64,000 nt of DNA from Pseudoxanthomonas sp. SE1 (GCF_029542205.1 NZ_CP113783.1:1107001-1171000); one strand, 5' to 3'. Shown: positions 48,978 to 57,815, counted from the first letter of the stretch. Notes: generated from the sequence alone by a model not told the origin. Numbers and translations: made by a program.

Positions 48978-49907
48978 TTGCGTACAACCTGGTTCAGCCT
49001 GGCGCTGGCCGTGATCGGCGCAGCATCGCTACCCGCAAGCATCACGCCGGCCAGCGCTGCCGGAGACGAACGCGTCCTGGTCCTGGGACGCATCAGCGAC
49101 GATCCGAAGGCCCACTACGAGCAGCTCAAGCCGCTGCTCGACTACGTGGTGCCGCGGATGCGCGACGTGGGCATCACTGAAGGCCGCATCCTGATGGCGC
49201 GTGATGCCCAGCAGATGACCAGCTACCTGCGCCGCGGCCGGGTGGACTGGGTCACCGAGACGGCGGGCACCGGCATGCGGTTGCAGGAGCGCGCAGGCGC
49301 GCGCCCGATGCTGCTGACCGAACGCGGGGGCGTGAGCCGCTACCACGGTGTGTTCTTCGTCCGCCGCGACAGCGGGCTGGAGCGGCTGGCCGATCTCAAG
49401 GGCCGCACGGTGGCCTTCCAGAACACCGCATCGACCAGCGCCTATTTCGCGCCCTCCGTGGCCCTGATGGAAGCGGGCCAGCGGATGGAGATCCTGCTCT
49501 CCCCCATGGATCGTCCGTCTGCCGATTCGGTGGGCTATGTCTTCGCGAGGTCCGAGCTCAACATCGCGGCCTGGGTGCACAAACGCCTGGTCGATGCCGG
49601 CGTGGTCAGCAACCTGGACTGGGACGATGTGCGCCGCATGCCACCGGGCTTCAGGCGCGACTTCCGCGTGATCCACGAAACCCAGGATTTCCCGCGCGCA
49701 CTCGAGATGGTGCGCGGCGACCTTGATCCCAGGGTGGAAACACGCCTGCGCGAGGTGTTGCTGGAAGCCGCAAACGATCCTGCTGCCCGCGACGCGCTCA
49801 ACGTCTTTTTCCGCACCACCCGCTTCCTGCCGGTGGATCCGGCATCGCAACAGGCGCTGGACAACCTGCGCCGTGGCGTCGCGCGCGTCAGGGAGCAGGT
49901 CGAGTGA
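48978..49907 (+). CDS. PhnD-like periplasmic phosphate/phosphonate-binding protein
   Basis: The 309-residue protein begins at a TTG (48978) with MRTTWFSLALAVIGAASL, a signal peptide ending about 28. The type II periplasmic-binding fold shows VLGRISDDPKAHYEQLKPLLDYV, WVTETAGTG, LADLKGRTVAFQNTASTSAYFAPSVAL and LDWDDVRRMP; the PhnD-family helix after the hinge is recognisable. No ABC permease is nearby. It overlaps a GGDEF-EAL gene by 4 nt, so it is likelier a sensor subunit than part of an importer. Confidence 0.85.
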   Translation: MRTTWFSLALAVIGAASLPASITPASAAGDERVLVLGRISDDPKAHYEQLKPLLDYVVPRMRDVGITEGRILMARDAQQMTSYLRRGRVDWVTETAGTGMRLQERAGARPMLLTERGGVSRYHGVFFVRRDSGLERLADLKGRTVAFQNTASTSAYFAPSVALMEAGQRMEILLSPMDRPSADSVGYVFARSELNIAAWVHKRLVDAGVVSNLDWDDVRRMPPGFRRDFRVIHETQDFPRALEMVRGDLDPRVETRLREVLLEAANDPAARDALNVFFRTTRFLPVDPASQQALDNLRRGVARVREQVE

Positions 49908-52024
49908 GAGCGCTACGCTTCGGCCTGCAGGCGCGCTTCCTGGCGGCGATGGCGATCATGCTGGTCGTGGTCATCGCCCTGCTCGCGACGCTGCTGCAGC
50001 GCCAGAAGATGATGCAGCAGGAAGTCGCCGACCTCGGGCGCGACGCCATGCATGGCATGGTCGAGGACAGCCTGCGCCGGCACGGCGAGGCCACGGTGGA
50101 CCAGTTGGGGGATGCGCTGGCCAACCCGCTGTACTACTTCGATCTGGACGCCATCGGCAGCATCGTGCGTTCGGCGCAGAAGGAGCCTGACGTCAGTTAC
50201 GTGCTGGTGTACGACAACCAGGGCAGGATCATCCATGACGGCACGGCGGACATCGCCGTCTATGGGCAGACGATGACCGACCCGTTGGCCTACGAGGCCG
50301 TCAACGCGCGCAGCATGCATACGCAGTGGTCGGCGCAGATCGTGGACGTGTCCGAACCCATCATGATCGGCAGCGAACGCATCGGCGGGGTACGCGTCGG
50401 GTACTCGGTGGCCTCCGTGCGGGCGTACGAGGAGAAGGCCATCGCGGCCGCGCGGGCGCGCCTCAACGAACTCGGCGCGCGCCACCTCGGCTGGATCGCC
50501 TTGCTGCTGGCCGCTCTGGTCGCGGCCTGCGTGGCGACCATGCTGTATGTGCAGCGCACGCTGATCCGTCCGGTCCGGCAACTCGCGCGCGCGGCGCATG
50601 ACATCGAGGTGGGCAACTACAACGGCGAGCGCATGACCAGCGAACGCCAGGACGAAGTCGGCGAACTGGTGCGTGCATTCGGCACCATGAGCGACAGCAT
50701 CGCGCGGCACGACCGCGATGTGCGCCGCATGGCGTACACCGACTCGCTGACCGGGTTGACCAACCGGCTGGCGTTCCGGGAAAGCCTCGATCACCGACTG
50801 ATGATGCTGCGGGGTGCGGGGCGGCAGCTGGCCCTGCTGTTCGCCGACATCGATGATTTCAAGCGCGTCAACGACACCCTGGGTCACGAAGCGGGCGATG
50901 AAGTGCTGCAACTGTTCGCGCACCGCATCCGCGATGCCGTGGAGCAGATGGGGGGCGACGATGCCTTGCTCGCCCGCTTCGGCGGCGACGAGTTCGTGAT
51001 CCTGATCCAGGACGGCGATGTGCGCGGCAGCGCCACGCGCCTGGCGGAGAAGCTCGTGGCCGAGCTGGGCCGTCCCATCGTGGTGCAGGATCGCCAGGTT
51101 TTCCTGGGCACCTCCATCGGCATCACCTTGTTCCCGGAAGACGCCTCCGGTGCGACCGCGCTGATGAAGAACGGCGACATCGCGATGTACCAGGCCAAGG
51201 TGGCCGGCAAGAACTGCTACCGCTTCTACAGCCGTGCGATGGACCAGGCCGTGGAGCGGCGCGTGCGCATGGAGCAGGAACTGCGTGGCGCGTGGGAACG
51301 GGGCGAACTGAGCCTGATGTACCAGCCTGTGTTCCGCATGGCGGACAGCCGCATCGTCGGTGCCGAGGCGCTGCTGCGTTGGCAGCATCCGGAACTGGGC
51401 ATGGTGGCGCCATCCGTCTTCATCGACGTGGCCGAACAGAGCGGCCTGATCGAGAGCATCGGCCCCCGCGTGCTGCGTGCTGCCTGCACGGCAGCCGCGC
51501 GCTGGGGTACCGATCGTGACGCGCTGGATCCGCTGTTCGTCTCGGTCAACGTGTCGCCGCGCCAGTTGCGCAGCGGTGATCTTCCCGAGGTGGTCGCGGA
51601 GTGCCTGCGCGACACCGGTCTGGCGGCGTCGCGTCTGCATCTGGAACTCACCGAGACCGCCGTCATCAGCGACGAAGCGCACGCCAGTGCGCTGCTGGCC
51701 ACGCTGCATCGCACCGGCGTGAAGGTCTGGCTGGACGATTTCGGCACCGGTTTCTCAGGCCTGAGCCATCTGCGCCGCGTGCCGGTGGATGGCGTGAAAA
51801 TCGACCGCAGCTTCATCGCCGACATGCTGCGCGATCCCGACGATCTCGCGCTGACCACGGCCATCATCGCGATGGCGCATTCGCTCGGCATCACCGTGGT
51901 GGCGGAGGGCGTGGAGAAGGAAGGCCAGTTCAACCTGCTGCGCGAGCGCGGCTGCGACCTGGCGCAGGGCTACTGGCTGGGGTATCCGGTCACAGCGGCC
52001 GAATTCGCGCAGCTCGTGGCCTGA
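49904..52024 (+). CDS. GGDEF-EAL sensor protein (cyclic-di-GMP metabolism)
   Basis: The 706-residue protein starts at a GTG overlapping the previous stop. The layout is one TM helix (about 10-30), a periplasmic domain (about 31-190, with YVLVYDNQGRIIHDGTADI), a second TM helix (about 196-216), HAMP (about 217-270), GGDEF, then EAL. Active sites look intact: GGDEF at 360-364, with no RxxD inhibitory site, and the EAL motif at 488-490 with DDFGTGFSGL. It can both make and degrade cyclic-di-GMP in principle. It is coupled to a PhnD-like binding protein, which could be its sensor. Confidence 0.93.
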   Translation: MRALRFGLQARFLAAMAIMLVVVIALLATLLQRQKMMQQEVADLGRDAMHGMVEDSLRRHGEATVDQLGDALANPLYYFDLDAIGSIVRSAQKEPDVSYVLVYDNQGRIIHDGTADIAVYGQTMTDPLAYEAVNARSMHTQWSAQIVDVSEPIMIGSERIGGVRVGYSVASVRAYEEKAIAAARARLNELGARHLGWIALLLAALVAACVATMLYVQRTLIRPVRQLARAAHDIEVGNYNGERMTSERQDEVGELVRAFGTMSDSIARHDRDVRRMAYTDSLTGLTNRLAFRESLDHRLMMLRGAGRQLALLFADIDDFKRVNDTLGHEAGDEVLQLFAHRIRDAVEQMGGDDALLARFGGDEFVILIQDGDVRGSATRLAEKLVAELGRPIVVQDRQVFLGTSIGITLFPEDASGATALMKNGDIAMYQAKVAGKNCYRFYSRAMDQAVERRVRMEQELRGAWERGELSLMYQPVFRMADSRIVGAEALLRWQHPELGMVAPSVFIDVAEQSGLIESIGPRVLRAACTAAARWGTDRDALDPLFVSVNVSPRQLRSGDLPEVVAECLRDTGLAASRLHLELTETAVISDEAHASALLATLHRTGVKVWLDDFGTGFSGLSHLRRVPVDGVKIDRSFIADMLRDPDDLALTTAIIAMAHSLGITVVAEGVEKEGQFNLLRERGCDLAQGYWLGYPVTAAEFAQLVA

Positions 52025-52035
52025 AGTTGTTTCCT

Positions 52036-52103
52036 GTGGGAGCGACGTGAGTCGCGAGCTTTTATCGGCGTCGACAGGCAATCGCGACTTACGTCGCTCC
52101 CAC
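52036..52103. repeat. GTGG REP element, GTGGGAGCGACG family
   Basis: 22-nt arms with one mismatch enclose 24 nt, matching the copy at 32167. It lies between convergent genes. Confidence 0.87.
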
Positions 52104-52143
52104 ACCAGCATCCCGATCCACATCATTGCCCGACTTTGAAGAC

Positions 52144-52767
52144 TCAGAACCAGCGCGCGAACAGTGCGGTCAGCGATTCGACCAGGTTGCCGGACAGGAA
52201 ACCGAACACGATGACCGCGATGCTGCCCGTCACCCAGGCCACCAGCAGCAGCGCGCCGTCGCGTTCGAGCAGTGCGAAAGCGAACAGCAGCAGCAGGATG
52301 CCGAACACGTAGTTGGTGAACGGAATGGGCAGCGCCAGCAGCAGGCCCAGCAGGATCAGCAGCAGGCCGGTGAAACTGAGCGCGATGCGGTTGTCCAGGA
52401 ATGCGGACATGCGGGGGCGCACCAGCTTCTCCAGTCGGTGCAGCCACGGTGCCATGCGCTGGCGGAAGCGCATCATCGCGCTGCGATGAGGACCACGGCG
52501 GGCCAGGAACTGCGGCAGCCACAACTTGCGCATGCCCAGCAGCAGCTGCACGCCCACCAGGATGACCATCGGGCCGCCGATGGCGCCGCCCACGCCCGGG
52601 ACCGGGATGAAGGCGGGGAGTACGCCGAGGAACAGCAGCATGCCGAAGGCGGCGGGACCGAAGTCCTTCAGCAGGTCGCCCAGGCGCAGTACATCGTCTG
52701 GATCGCCGGTGGCGAAGCCGTCCAGCAGGGCGACGGTGCTGGTATGGGGTGTCGCATCGGGTGCCAT
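52144..52767 (-). CDS. ExoD-like exopolysaccharide synthesis membrane protein
   Basis: The 207-residue protein starts MAPDATPHTSTVALLDGFAT (52767). Four hydrophobic regions are visible (FGMLLFLGVLPAFIPVPGVGGAIGG, LSFTGLLLILLGLLLALPIPF, YVFGILLLLFAFALLERDG, LVAWVTGSIAVIVFGFL). These fit ExoD, first described for Rhizobium exopolysaccharide production and alkaline resistance. It is the second gene after the CBS/CNNM gene, separated by 1 nt. The biochemical role is not known. Confidence 0.85.
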   Translation of the reverse strand: MAPDATPHTSTVALLDGFATGDPDDVLRLGDLLKDFGPAAFGMLLFLGVLPAFIPVPGVGGAIGGPMVILVGVQLLLGMRKLWLPQFLARRGPHRSAMMRFRQRMAPWLHRLEKLVRPRMSAFLDNRIALSFTGLLLILLGLLLALPIPFTNYVFGILLLLFAFALLERDGALLLVAWVTGSIAVIVFGFLSGNLVESLTALFARWF

Positions 52768-52768
52768 G

Positions 52769-54107
52769 TCAGACGGCCAGGTCTTCGCCGTCGGTTTCCG
52801 GCAGCTTCTGCAGCAGCAGCTTGTCGATGCGCGCACCATCCAGGTCCACCACTTCGAAACGCCAGCCCGCCCAGTCCAGGCGTTCGCCGACATGCGGGAT
52901 GCGGCCGAAGCGTTCGATCATCATGCCGGCGACGGTGTTGTATTCGTCATCGTCCGGCAGGGCTACGCCGCCGAGTAGCTCACGCAGGTCATCGTTCGGC
53001 AGCGATCCGTCCACCAGCAGCGAACCATCGTCGCGCACCACCACCAGCGGCGCATCCTCGGTGTTCTCGCTGGCCTGCAGGCGGCCGACCACGGCACCCA
53101 TCAGGTCGCTCTGGGTGACCAGACCTTGGATCTCGCCGTATTCGTCCACGACCAGCGCCAGCGACTGCTGCTCTTCGCGAAAGATCTCCAGCAACTTCAT
53201 CGCATGGGTTGATTCGGAGACGAACAGCGGCTCGCGCAGCTTGATGAAAAGATCGGGCTTGTCGATGCCGAAACGGTCCAGCAGCGACTTCACTTCCAGC
53301 ACGCCGATAACGTCCTGGTCGTTGCCGCGATACACGGGGAAACGTGAGAACGCGGACTCGTGCATCGTCTGCAGATTCTCCTCGTACGACGCCGACGCAT
53401 CCAGCCATGTGATCTTCTTGCGCGGCGTCATCAGGCTGTCGGCGGTACGGTCGCCGAGGCGCAGTACGCGATTCATCATGTTGCGCTCGTCGACGTCGAT
53501 CACGCCGGCCTCGTGTCCTTCGGACACCAGCATGCGGATTTCTTCCTCGCTTATGGTGGATACCTGGTCCTTGCCCAGACCCAGCAGGCGCAGAACCAAG
53601 CGGGTGCTGTGGGAGAGCAGCCAGACAAAGGGGAAGGCGGCTTTCGCCAGCCAGCCCATCGGCACCGCGACGACACCGGCGATCGTTTCCGGCGCCGTGA
53701 TTGCAAGACGCTTGGGTACCAGTTCGCCAAAGATCAACGTGAGGAAGGTGATCAGCGCGACGGCAAGGGTCTTGCCGATCAGCTCCGACCAAGGCTGTGG
53801 CTCACCCACAAGGGTGAAACTGGCCGCGAGTGATGGAAACACGCCCTGTAGCCGGTCGGCGATGGCCATGCCGATGGCTTCGCCACCGAACAGGCCAGTC
53901 AGCACGCCGATCAGCGTGATGCCGATCTGCACCGTGGACAGGAAGTTCTCGGGCTTCTCGGACAGGTCCAGCGCGCGCTGGGCGCGGTGGCTGGTCTGCG
54001 CCATCTGTTTGAGGCGACTCTTGCGCGAGGTCATGACCGACATCTCGGACATGGCGAAGAAGCCGTTCAGCAGGACCAAAGGCGAATACGACAATTAGCT
54101 CAAGCAC
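52769..54107 (-). CDS. CNNM/HlyC-CorC-type membrane protein with CBS domains; 5' end appears frameshifted
   Basis: The intact open frame starts at the ATG at 54094 (441 residues, MSYSPLVLLNGFFAMSEMS). The true start is more likely the GTG at 54107, preceded by GGAGG. That frame begins MLELIVVFA and would join LVLLNGFFAMSEMS only if one T were removed at 54078-54080. Either the assembly has an extra base or the gene has a frameshift. The rest is whole: a DUF21 domain (about 1-190), two CBS domains (about 200-325), and the CorC/HlyC transporter-associated domain (about 340-435). Divalent-cation (Mg/Co) export is a family guess. Confidence 0.9.
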
Positions 54108-54319
54108 GGCAACCTCCGTTCAGGGCGGGGAGGGCCGGCGGGCGGGGGGATCTGTCGCGGGGACAGTGGGGGGAAGTAGGGTCGTCGTCCATAGGGTGCA
54201 CCCGGAGGCGCGTGGCGAGTTTAGCAAACGGCCGGCGGGCCGAGGCGTGAACCTGAACGAGGCATTCGGCCAATGCAGGCCCCCGTGTCCCGGCCTTTGC
54301 GCCGCCGGGCTGTCGCGGG

Positions 54320-54337
54320 GCGTCATGAAACGGTCAT
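54320..54337 (+). promoter_or_regulatory. PHO-box-like site on the DUF47-pit promoter
   Basis: GCGTCATGAAACGGTCAT matches CTGTCAT half-sites at 11 of 14 positions with a GAAA spacer identical to the phytase box. It overlaps a CATAAT (54335-54340) that can act as the -10, so PhoB binding would repress. This is inference. Confidence 0.45.
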
Positions 54338-54383
54338 AATTCCGCCCCTGAAGCCGTCCATCCCGTGACGGTGGGACCGCCCG

Positions 54384-55010
54384 ATGTTCTCCCTCCAGAC
54401 GATCTTCGGCTCCGGCCAGCAGTTCTACACGCTGTTGGACGAGGCCGCCCAAGCCGCCCACGACAGCACCAAGGCCCTGCACACCATGATGAAGGCCACC
54501 GACCGCCAGCCGGCGCTGGATGCCTTCAAGCTGGCGCGCCTGCGCGAGCGCGCGGCCTCGGACAAGATCGGCAAGGCGCTGGTGGACAGCTTCATCACGC
54601 CGATCGAGCGCGAGGACATCGAAGCCCTGGGGTCGGCGCTGTACAAGATCCCCAAGCAGGTCGAGAAGTTCGCCGACCGCTATTCGCTGGCCCTCCAGCA
54701 CCTGGACGGGATCGACTTCGCGCCACGCGCGGCGATGCTGGAACAGGCGGCCAGCGTGGTGGTGGAGATGGTCCACGAAATCAAGAAGATGAACATCGAT
54801 CGCATGACCTCGCTCAACGAGAAGCTGCGCGCGATCGAGAACGAGGCCGACCGGTTGATGCTGGAGCTGTACCGCGACATCTACTCCGGCCGCCTGGACC
54901 ACCTGCAGATGTTCCTGTTGAAGGAGTTCTTCGAGATCCTGGAAAAGGCCATCGACCGCTGCCGTGAAGCCGGCGTGGTGGCGTACCAGATCGTCCTCAA
55001 GAACAGCTGA
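54384..55010 (+). CDS. DUF47/PhoU-like regulator of phosphate transport
   Basis: The 208-residue all-helical cytoplasmic protein (TIGR00153/DUF47) starts MFSLQTIFGSGQQFYTLLDEAAQAAHDSTKAL. Conserved D/E-rich helical segments (LREREAAS-like, RAIENEADRLMLELYRDIYSG) are the PhoU-type repeats. In Sinorhizobium and others this gene is called orfA or pap and precedes pit. It is thought to control Pit. pit begins 12 nt after it. Confidence 0.93.
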   Translation: MFSLQTIFGSGQQFYTLLDEAAQAAHDSTKALHTMMKATDRQPALDAFKLARLRERAASDKIGKALVDSFITPIEREDIEALGSALYKIPKQVEKFADRYSLALQHLDGIDFAPRAAMLEQAASVVVEMVHEIKKMNIDRMTSLNEKLRAIENEADRLMLELYRDIYSGRLDHLQMFLLKEFFEILEKAIDRCREAGVVAYQIVLKNS

Positions 55011-55022
55011 CGGGTCTCCATC

Positions 55023-56144
55023 ATGCTTACCCTTGTGCTGGTGGTGATCCTGGCCGCGCTCGTCTTCGAGTTCATCAACGGTTTCCACGACACCGCCAAT
55101 TCCATCGCCACCGTGGTCGCCACCAAGGTGCTGTCACCTGGCCAGGCGGTGATGCTGGCCGCCGGCATGAACCTGGTCGGCGCGTTGATGGGCACGGCAG
55201 TGGCCAAGACGATCGCGTCCGGCCTGGTGAACACCGACGTGGTGCAGGTGACCTCGCAGGTGATCCTGTGCGCATTGCTCGGCGGCATCGTGTGGAACCT
55301 GATCACGTGGTGGAAGGGTCTGCCCTCGTCGTCGTCGCACGCCTTGATCGGTGGCCTGTGCGGGGCCGCGCTTGCCGCCGCCCACAACGACTGGGCGGCG
55401 CTGATCTGGTCCGAGACGGTGGGCGACTGGACCAAGAACAAGGGCATCCTGTGGAAGGTGGTGCTGCCGATGGTCACTTCGCCGGTGGCGGGCTTCCTGC
55501 TCGGCATCCTGGTGATGGTGGCGCTCTGGGGCCTGATCGCGATGCTGTCGCGGGCGGGCGGCTGGCTGGGACGGCTGGCGCGTCCGCACTTCGTCAACAG
55601 GTTCTTCGGCAAGGCGCAGATCCTGTCGGCGGCCTACATGGGCTATGCGCATGGCCACAACGATGCGCAGAAGACGATGGGCATCATCGCGCTGACGCTG
55701 TTCGGTGCCGAAGCCAGCGGTGCGCTGGACGACCTGCCGGGCTGGCTGGCGTTCCTGCATCCCGGCGCCGCGGGCGAGCAGGACATCGCCATGTGGATCG
55801 TCATCACCTGCGCCATCGTGATGGCCCTGGGCACGGCGTCGGGCGGCTGGAAGATCATCAAGACCCTCGGGCACAAGATGGTGAAGCTGCACCCGATCAA
55901 TGGCTTCGCCGCGGAGACCAGTTCGGCCACCATCCTCACCGTGGCCGCGCACTTCGGCATGCCGGTCTCGACCACGCACAGCATTTCTACCGCGATCATG
56001 GGCGTGGGCTTCGCCAAGAATCCTCGCGCGCTGAAGTTCAGTGTCATCGAGAGGATCCTGTGGGCGTGGGTGCTGACGATTCCCGCCGCCGGCGGCATCG
56101 CCTACGGCCTGCTGCGCCTGCTGGAAGCGATCGGCTGGGCGTGA
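55023..56144 (+). CDS. pit: low-affinity inorganic phosphate transporter (Pit)
   Basis: The 373-residue inner-membrane symporter of the PiT family has about ten hydrophobic segments and the two signature repeats FEFINGFHDTANSIATVVATKVLSP and AYMGYAHGHNDAQKTMGIIALTL. A third conserved pattern AAHFGMPVSTTHSISTAIMGVGFAKNP is near the C-terminus. It imports metal-phosphate with protons. It forms an operon with the DUF47 gene. Confidence 0.94.
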   Translation: MLTLVLVVILAALVFEFINGFHDTANSIATVVATKVLSPGQAVMLAAGMNLVGALMGTAVAKTIASGLVNTDVVQVTSQVILCALLGGIVWNLITWWKGLPSSSSHALIGGLCGAALAAAHNDWAALIWSETVGDWTKNKGILWKVVLPMVTSPVAGFLLGILVMVALWGLIAMLSRAGGWLGRLARPHFVNRFFGKAQILSAAYMGYAHGHNDAQKTMGIIALTLFGAEASGALDDLPGWLAFLHPGAAGEQDIAMWIVITCAIVMALGTASGGWKIIKTLGHKMVKLHPINGFAAETSSATILTVAAHFGMPVSTTHSISTAIMGVGFAKNPRALKFSVIERILWAWVLTIPAAGGIAYGLLRLLEAIGWA

Positions 56145-56153
56145 GGCACGCGT

Positions 56154-56261
56154 CGTAGGGTGGGCCTCGGCCCACCACGTGCGAGCGCCGGGGGAAACGA
56201 AAAAGCGCCGGTTCTTCCGGCGCTTTTTTGCTCCGCGATGGCGGGCCTGGGCCCGCCCTAC
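56154..56261. repeat. GTAG REP element (GTAGGGTGGGCC family) with an internal terminator
   Basis: The ends GTAGGGTGGGCCTCGGCCCA and the complement-like arm ending GCCCTAC pair with a few changes. The middle holds a strong terminator (56200-56229). It is a fourth family of GTAG-ended palindromes in this window. Confidence 0.8.
56200..56229. terminator. bidirectional terminator, pit and its convergent neighbour
   Basis: AAAAAGCGCCGG, TTCTT, CCGGCGCTTTTT: a perfect 12-bp stem with T-runs on both strands, nested in the repeat above. Confidence 0.88.
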
Positions 56262-56668
56262 AACAGGTCGCCTTCCGCAGAGAGCGCGCGCTCCATGCTG
56301 TCGCCGAGGCCGCCGATCTCCAGCACCAGGCGATCCACTTCCGCAGGGCTGAGGCTTTCGTACGGGCGGTTCTCGCACAACTGCAGGTAGGGCACGCCGT
56401 CGAGTTCGCCGATGGCCAGATAGCCGACGCTGCTCTGCCAGTTGAACTTCAGGGCGCGCTTGGCGTCGATGCCGGTCATCGGTGCGATCACCGTGCTCAC
56501 GCGCAGGTAGCCGCGTTCGTCGTCGTTGCCCAGTTCGGAAAGGAAGATGGACTGGTGGCGCTTGCCGTTGTCCAGCGACAGTTCCACGCAGGCCACGTAG
56601 GCGTCGTGCATCGCCACCTTGTAGCCGGAGGAATGCAGGTGGCCGCGCACCTGTTCGAAGTTCTGCAT
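56258..56668 (-). CDS. hypothetical protein, possibly YbjN-like
   Basis: The 136-residue soluble protein starts MQNFEQVRGHLHSSGYKV (56668), after GGGAGT. It has a repeated alpha/beta pattern, with HDAYVACVELSLDNGKRHQSIFLSEL, GYLRVSTVIAPMTGI and a helical C-terminus (YESLSPAEVDRLVLEIGGLGDSMERAL). This is reminiscent of the YbjN/type III-chaperone-like fold, but I would not assign it. The last codons reach into the end of the GTAG repeat. Confidence 0.65.
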   Translation of the reverse strand: MQNFEQVRGHLHSSGYKVAMHDAYVACVELSLDNGKRHQSIFLSELGNDDERGYLRVSTVIAPMTGIDAKRALKFNWQSSVGYLAIGELDGVPYLQLCENRPYESLSPAEVDRLVLEIGGLGDSMERALSAEGDLL

Positions 56669-56709
56669 GGTGTACTCCCGTGTTGCCGATGCCGCTATGC
56701 TAATCCGCC

Positions 56710-57048
56710 ATGAGCGCCAAGTCTCCCGAAGATCGCATCCTGGCCGCGATCCGCGCCATTCCGCGCGGGCAGGTGGCGGGTTATGGCGAAGTGGCGCACC
56801 GTGCCGGATTGCCCGGCCGTGCGCGCTTGACCGCACGCATCCTCAGCCAGAACGACGATGCCACGCTGCCGTGGCACCGCGTGCTGCGGTCGGATGGCCG
56901 CATCGCATTCCCGGAAGGCTCGAAGGCGTTCCGCGAACAGAGCCAGCGCCTGCGTGCGGAAGGCGTGAAGGTGGAGAACGGACGAGTGAAACGCCCGCGC
57001 AGGGAAGACGATCTCGATGCCGCCCTGTGGGGACCTGGCGCGCGGTGA
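56710..57048 (+). CDS. alkyltransferase-like (ATL) DNA-damage protein
   Basis: The 112-residue protein has the MGMT DNA-binding fold: IRAIPRGQVAGYGEVAHRAGLPGRARL, then DATLPWHRVLRSDGRIAFPEG. The active-site cysteine of O6-alkylguanine-DNA alkyltransferase (PCHRV) is tryptophan (W55, PWHRV), the mark of ATL proteins such as E. coli YbaZ. ATLs bind O6-alkylguanine and pass it to nucleotide excision repair. It is short because the N-terminal Ada-like domain is absent, as is normal for ATL. Confidence 0.93.
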   Translation: MSAKSPEDRILAAIRAIPRGQVAGYGEVAHRAGLPGRARLTARILSQNDDATLPWHRVLRSDGRIAFPEGSKAFREQSQRLRAEGVKVENGRVKRPRREDDLDAALWGPGAR

Positions 57049-57092
57049 CACGCGGCCCCTTATGATGTGAGCTGACCGTCATGAGGTTTCCC

Positions 57093-57743
57093 ATGTTTCC
57101 CCGTTTGCTTCCCGTCACCCGGAACCTGCTGATCGCCAATGTCGGCGTCTACCTCCTGCAGCTCATGCTGGGCAATGCGTTCCAGGCATGGTTCGCGTTG
57201 TGGCCGGTAGGCCACGGCTTCATGCCCTGGCAATTGCTGACGTACGGATTCCTCCACGACACCAGCGGCCTGACGCATCTGCTGTTCAACATGCTGGCGC
57301 TGTACATGTTCGGGTCGTCGCTGGAACAGACATGGGGCCCCAGGCGCTTCCTGACCTTCTTCCTGGTGTGCATCGTGGGCGCGGGCCTGCTGCAGCTGGT
57401 CGTGGGATGGTGGATGGTGTCGTCCGGTGCGCTGCCGTATCGCACGGTCGGTGCGTCCGGTGGCGTGTTCGGCCTGCTGCTGGGTTACGGCATGCTGTTT
57501 CCGAACCAGCGCATGATCATGTTCCCGTTGCCGATGGAAATACGGGCACGCACGCTGGTGATCTTCTATGCGGTCCTCGCCCTGGTGCTCGGCTTCACCG
57601 GCCTGCAGCCTGGCGTGGCGCATTTCGCGCATCTCGGCGGCATGCTGTTCGGGTGGCTGATGATCCGCTACTGGCGTGGCCAGCCGCCGTTCCGCAAGGG
57701 ACCGCGCAAGCCCAAGCCGCCGCATCTGCGCGCCGTCAAATAG
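57093..57743 (+). CDS. rhomboid family intramembrane serine protease
   Basis: The protein has 216 residues from MFPRLLPVTRNLLIANV (57093, GAGG before it); an ATG at 57081 would add four. Six or so membrane helices are visible. The catalytic serine is S122 in TVGASGGVFGLLLGYG, and the partner histidine is in VAHFAHLGGMLFGWL; both residues of the dyad are present. HDTSGLTHLLFNMLALYMFG contains the conserved HxxxxHxxxN-like loop. It cleaves membrane proteins within the bilayer; the substrate is unknown. It follows the ATL gene in the same direction. Confidence 0.92.
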   Translation: MFPRLLPVTRNLLIANVGVYLLQLMLGNAFQAWFALWPVGHGFMPWQLLTYGFLHDTSGLTHLLFNMLALYMFGSSLEQTWGPRRFLTFFLVCIVGAGLLQLVVGWWMVSSGALPYRTVGASGGVFGLLLGYGMLFPNQRMIMFPLPMEIRARTLVIFYAVLALVLGFTGLQPGVAHFAHLGGMLFGWLMIRYWRGQPPFRKGPRKPKPPHLRAVK

Positions 57744-57766
57744 GCCGTACCGGAAGGGGATGAAGA

Positions 57767-57794
57767 AAAACGGCGCGGAATTCCGCGCCGTTTT
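57767..57794. terminator. bidirectional terminator, rhomboid and M13 peptidase
   Basis: AAAACGGCGCGGAA and its exact complement form a perfect 28-nt palindrome with T/A runs at both ends. It serves the convergent rhomboid and M13-like genes. Confidence 0.85.
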
Positions 57795-57815
57795 CCTGTC
57801 TTGCCAGGGTGAGGC

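Noticed and set aside
48978..49907. A phosphonate ABC importer
   Set aside because: Only the binding-protein-like gene is present; the overlap is with a cyclic-di-GMP gene and no ATPase or permease is near.
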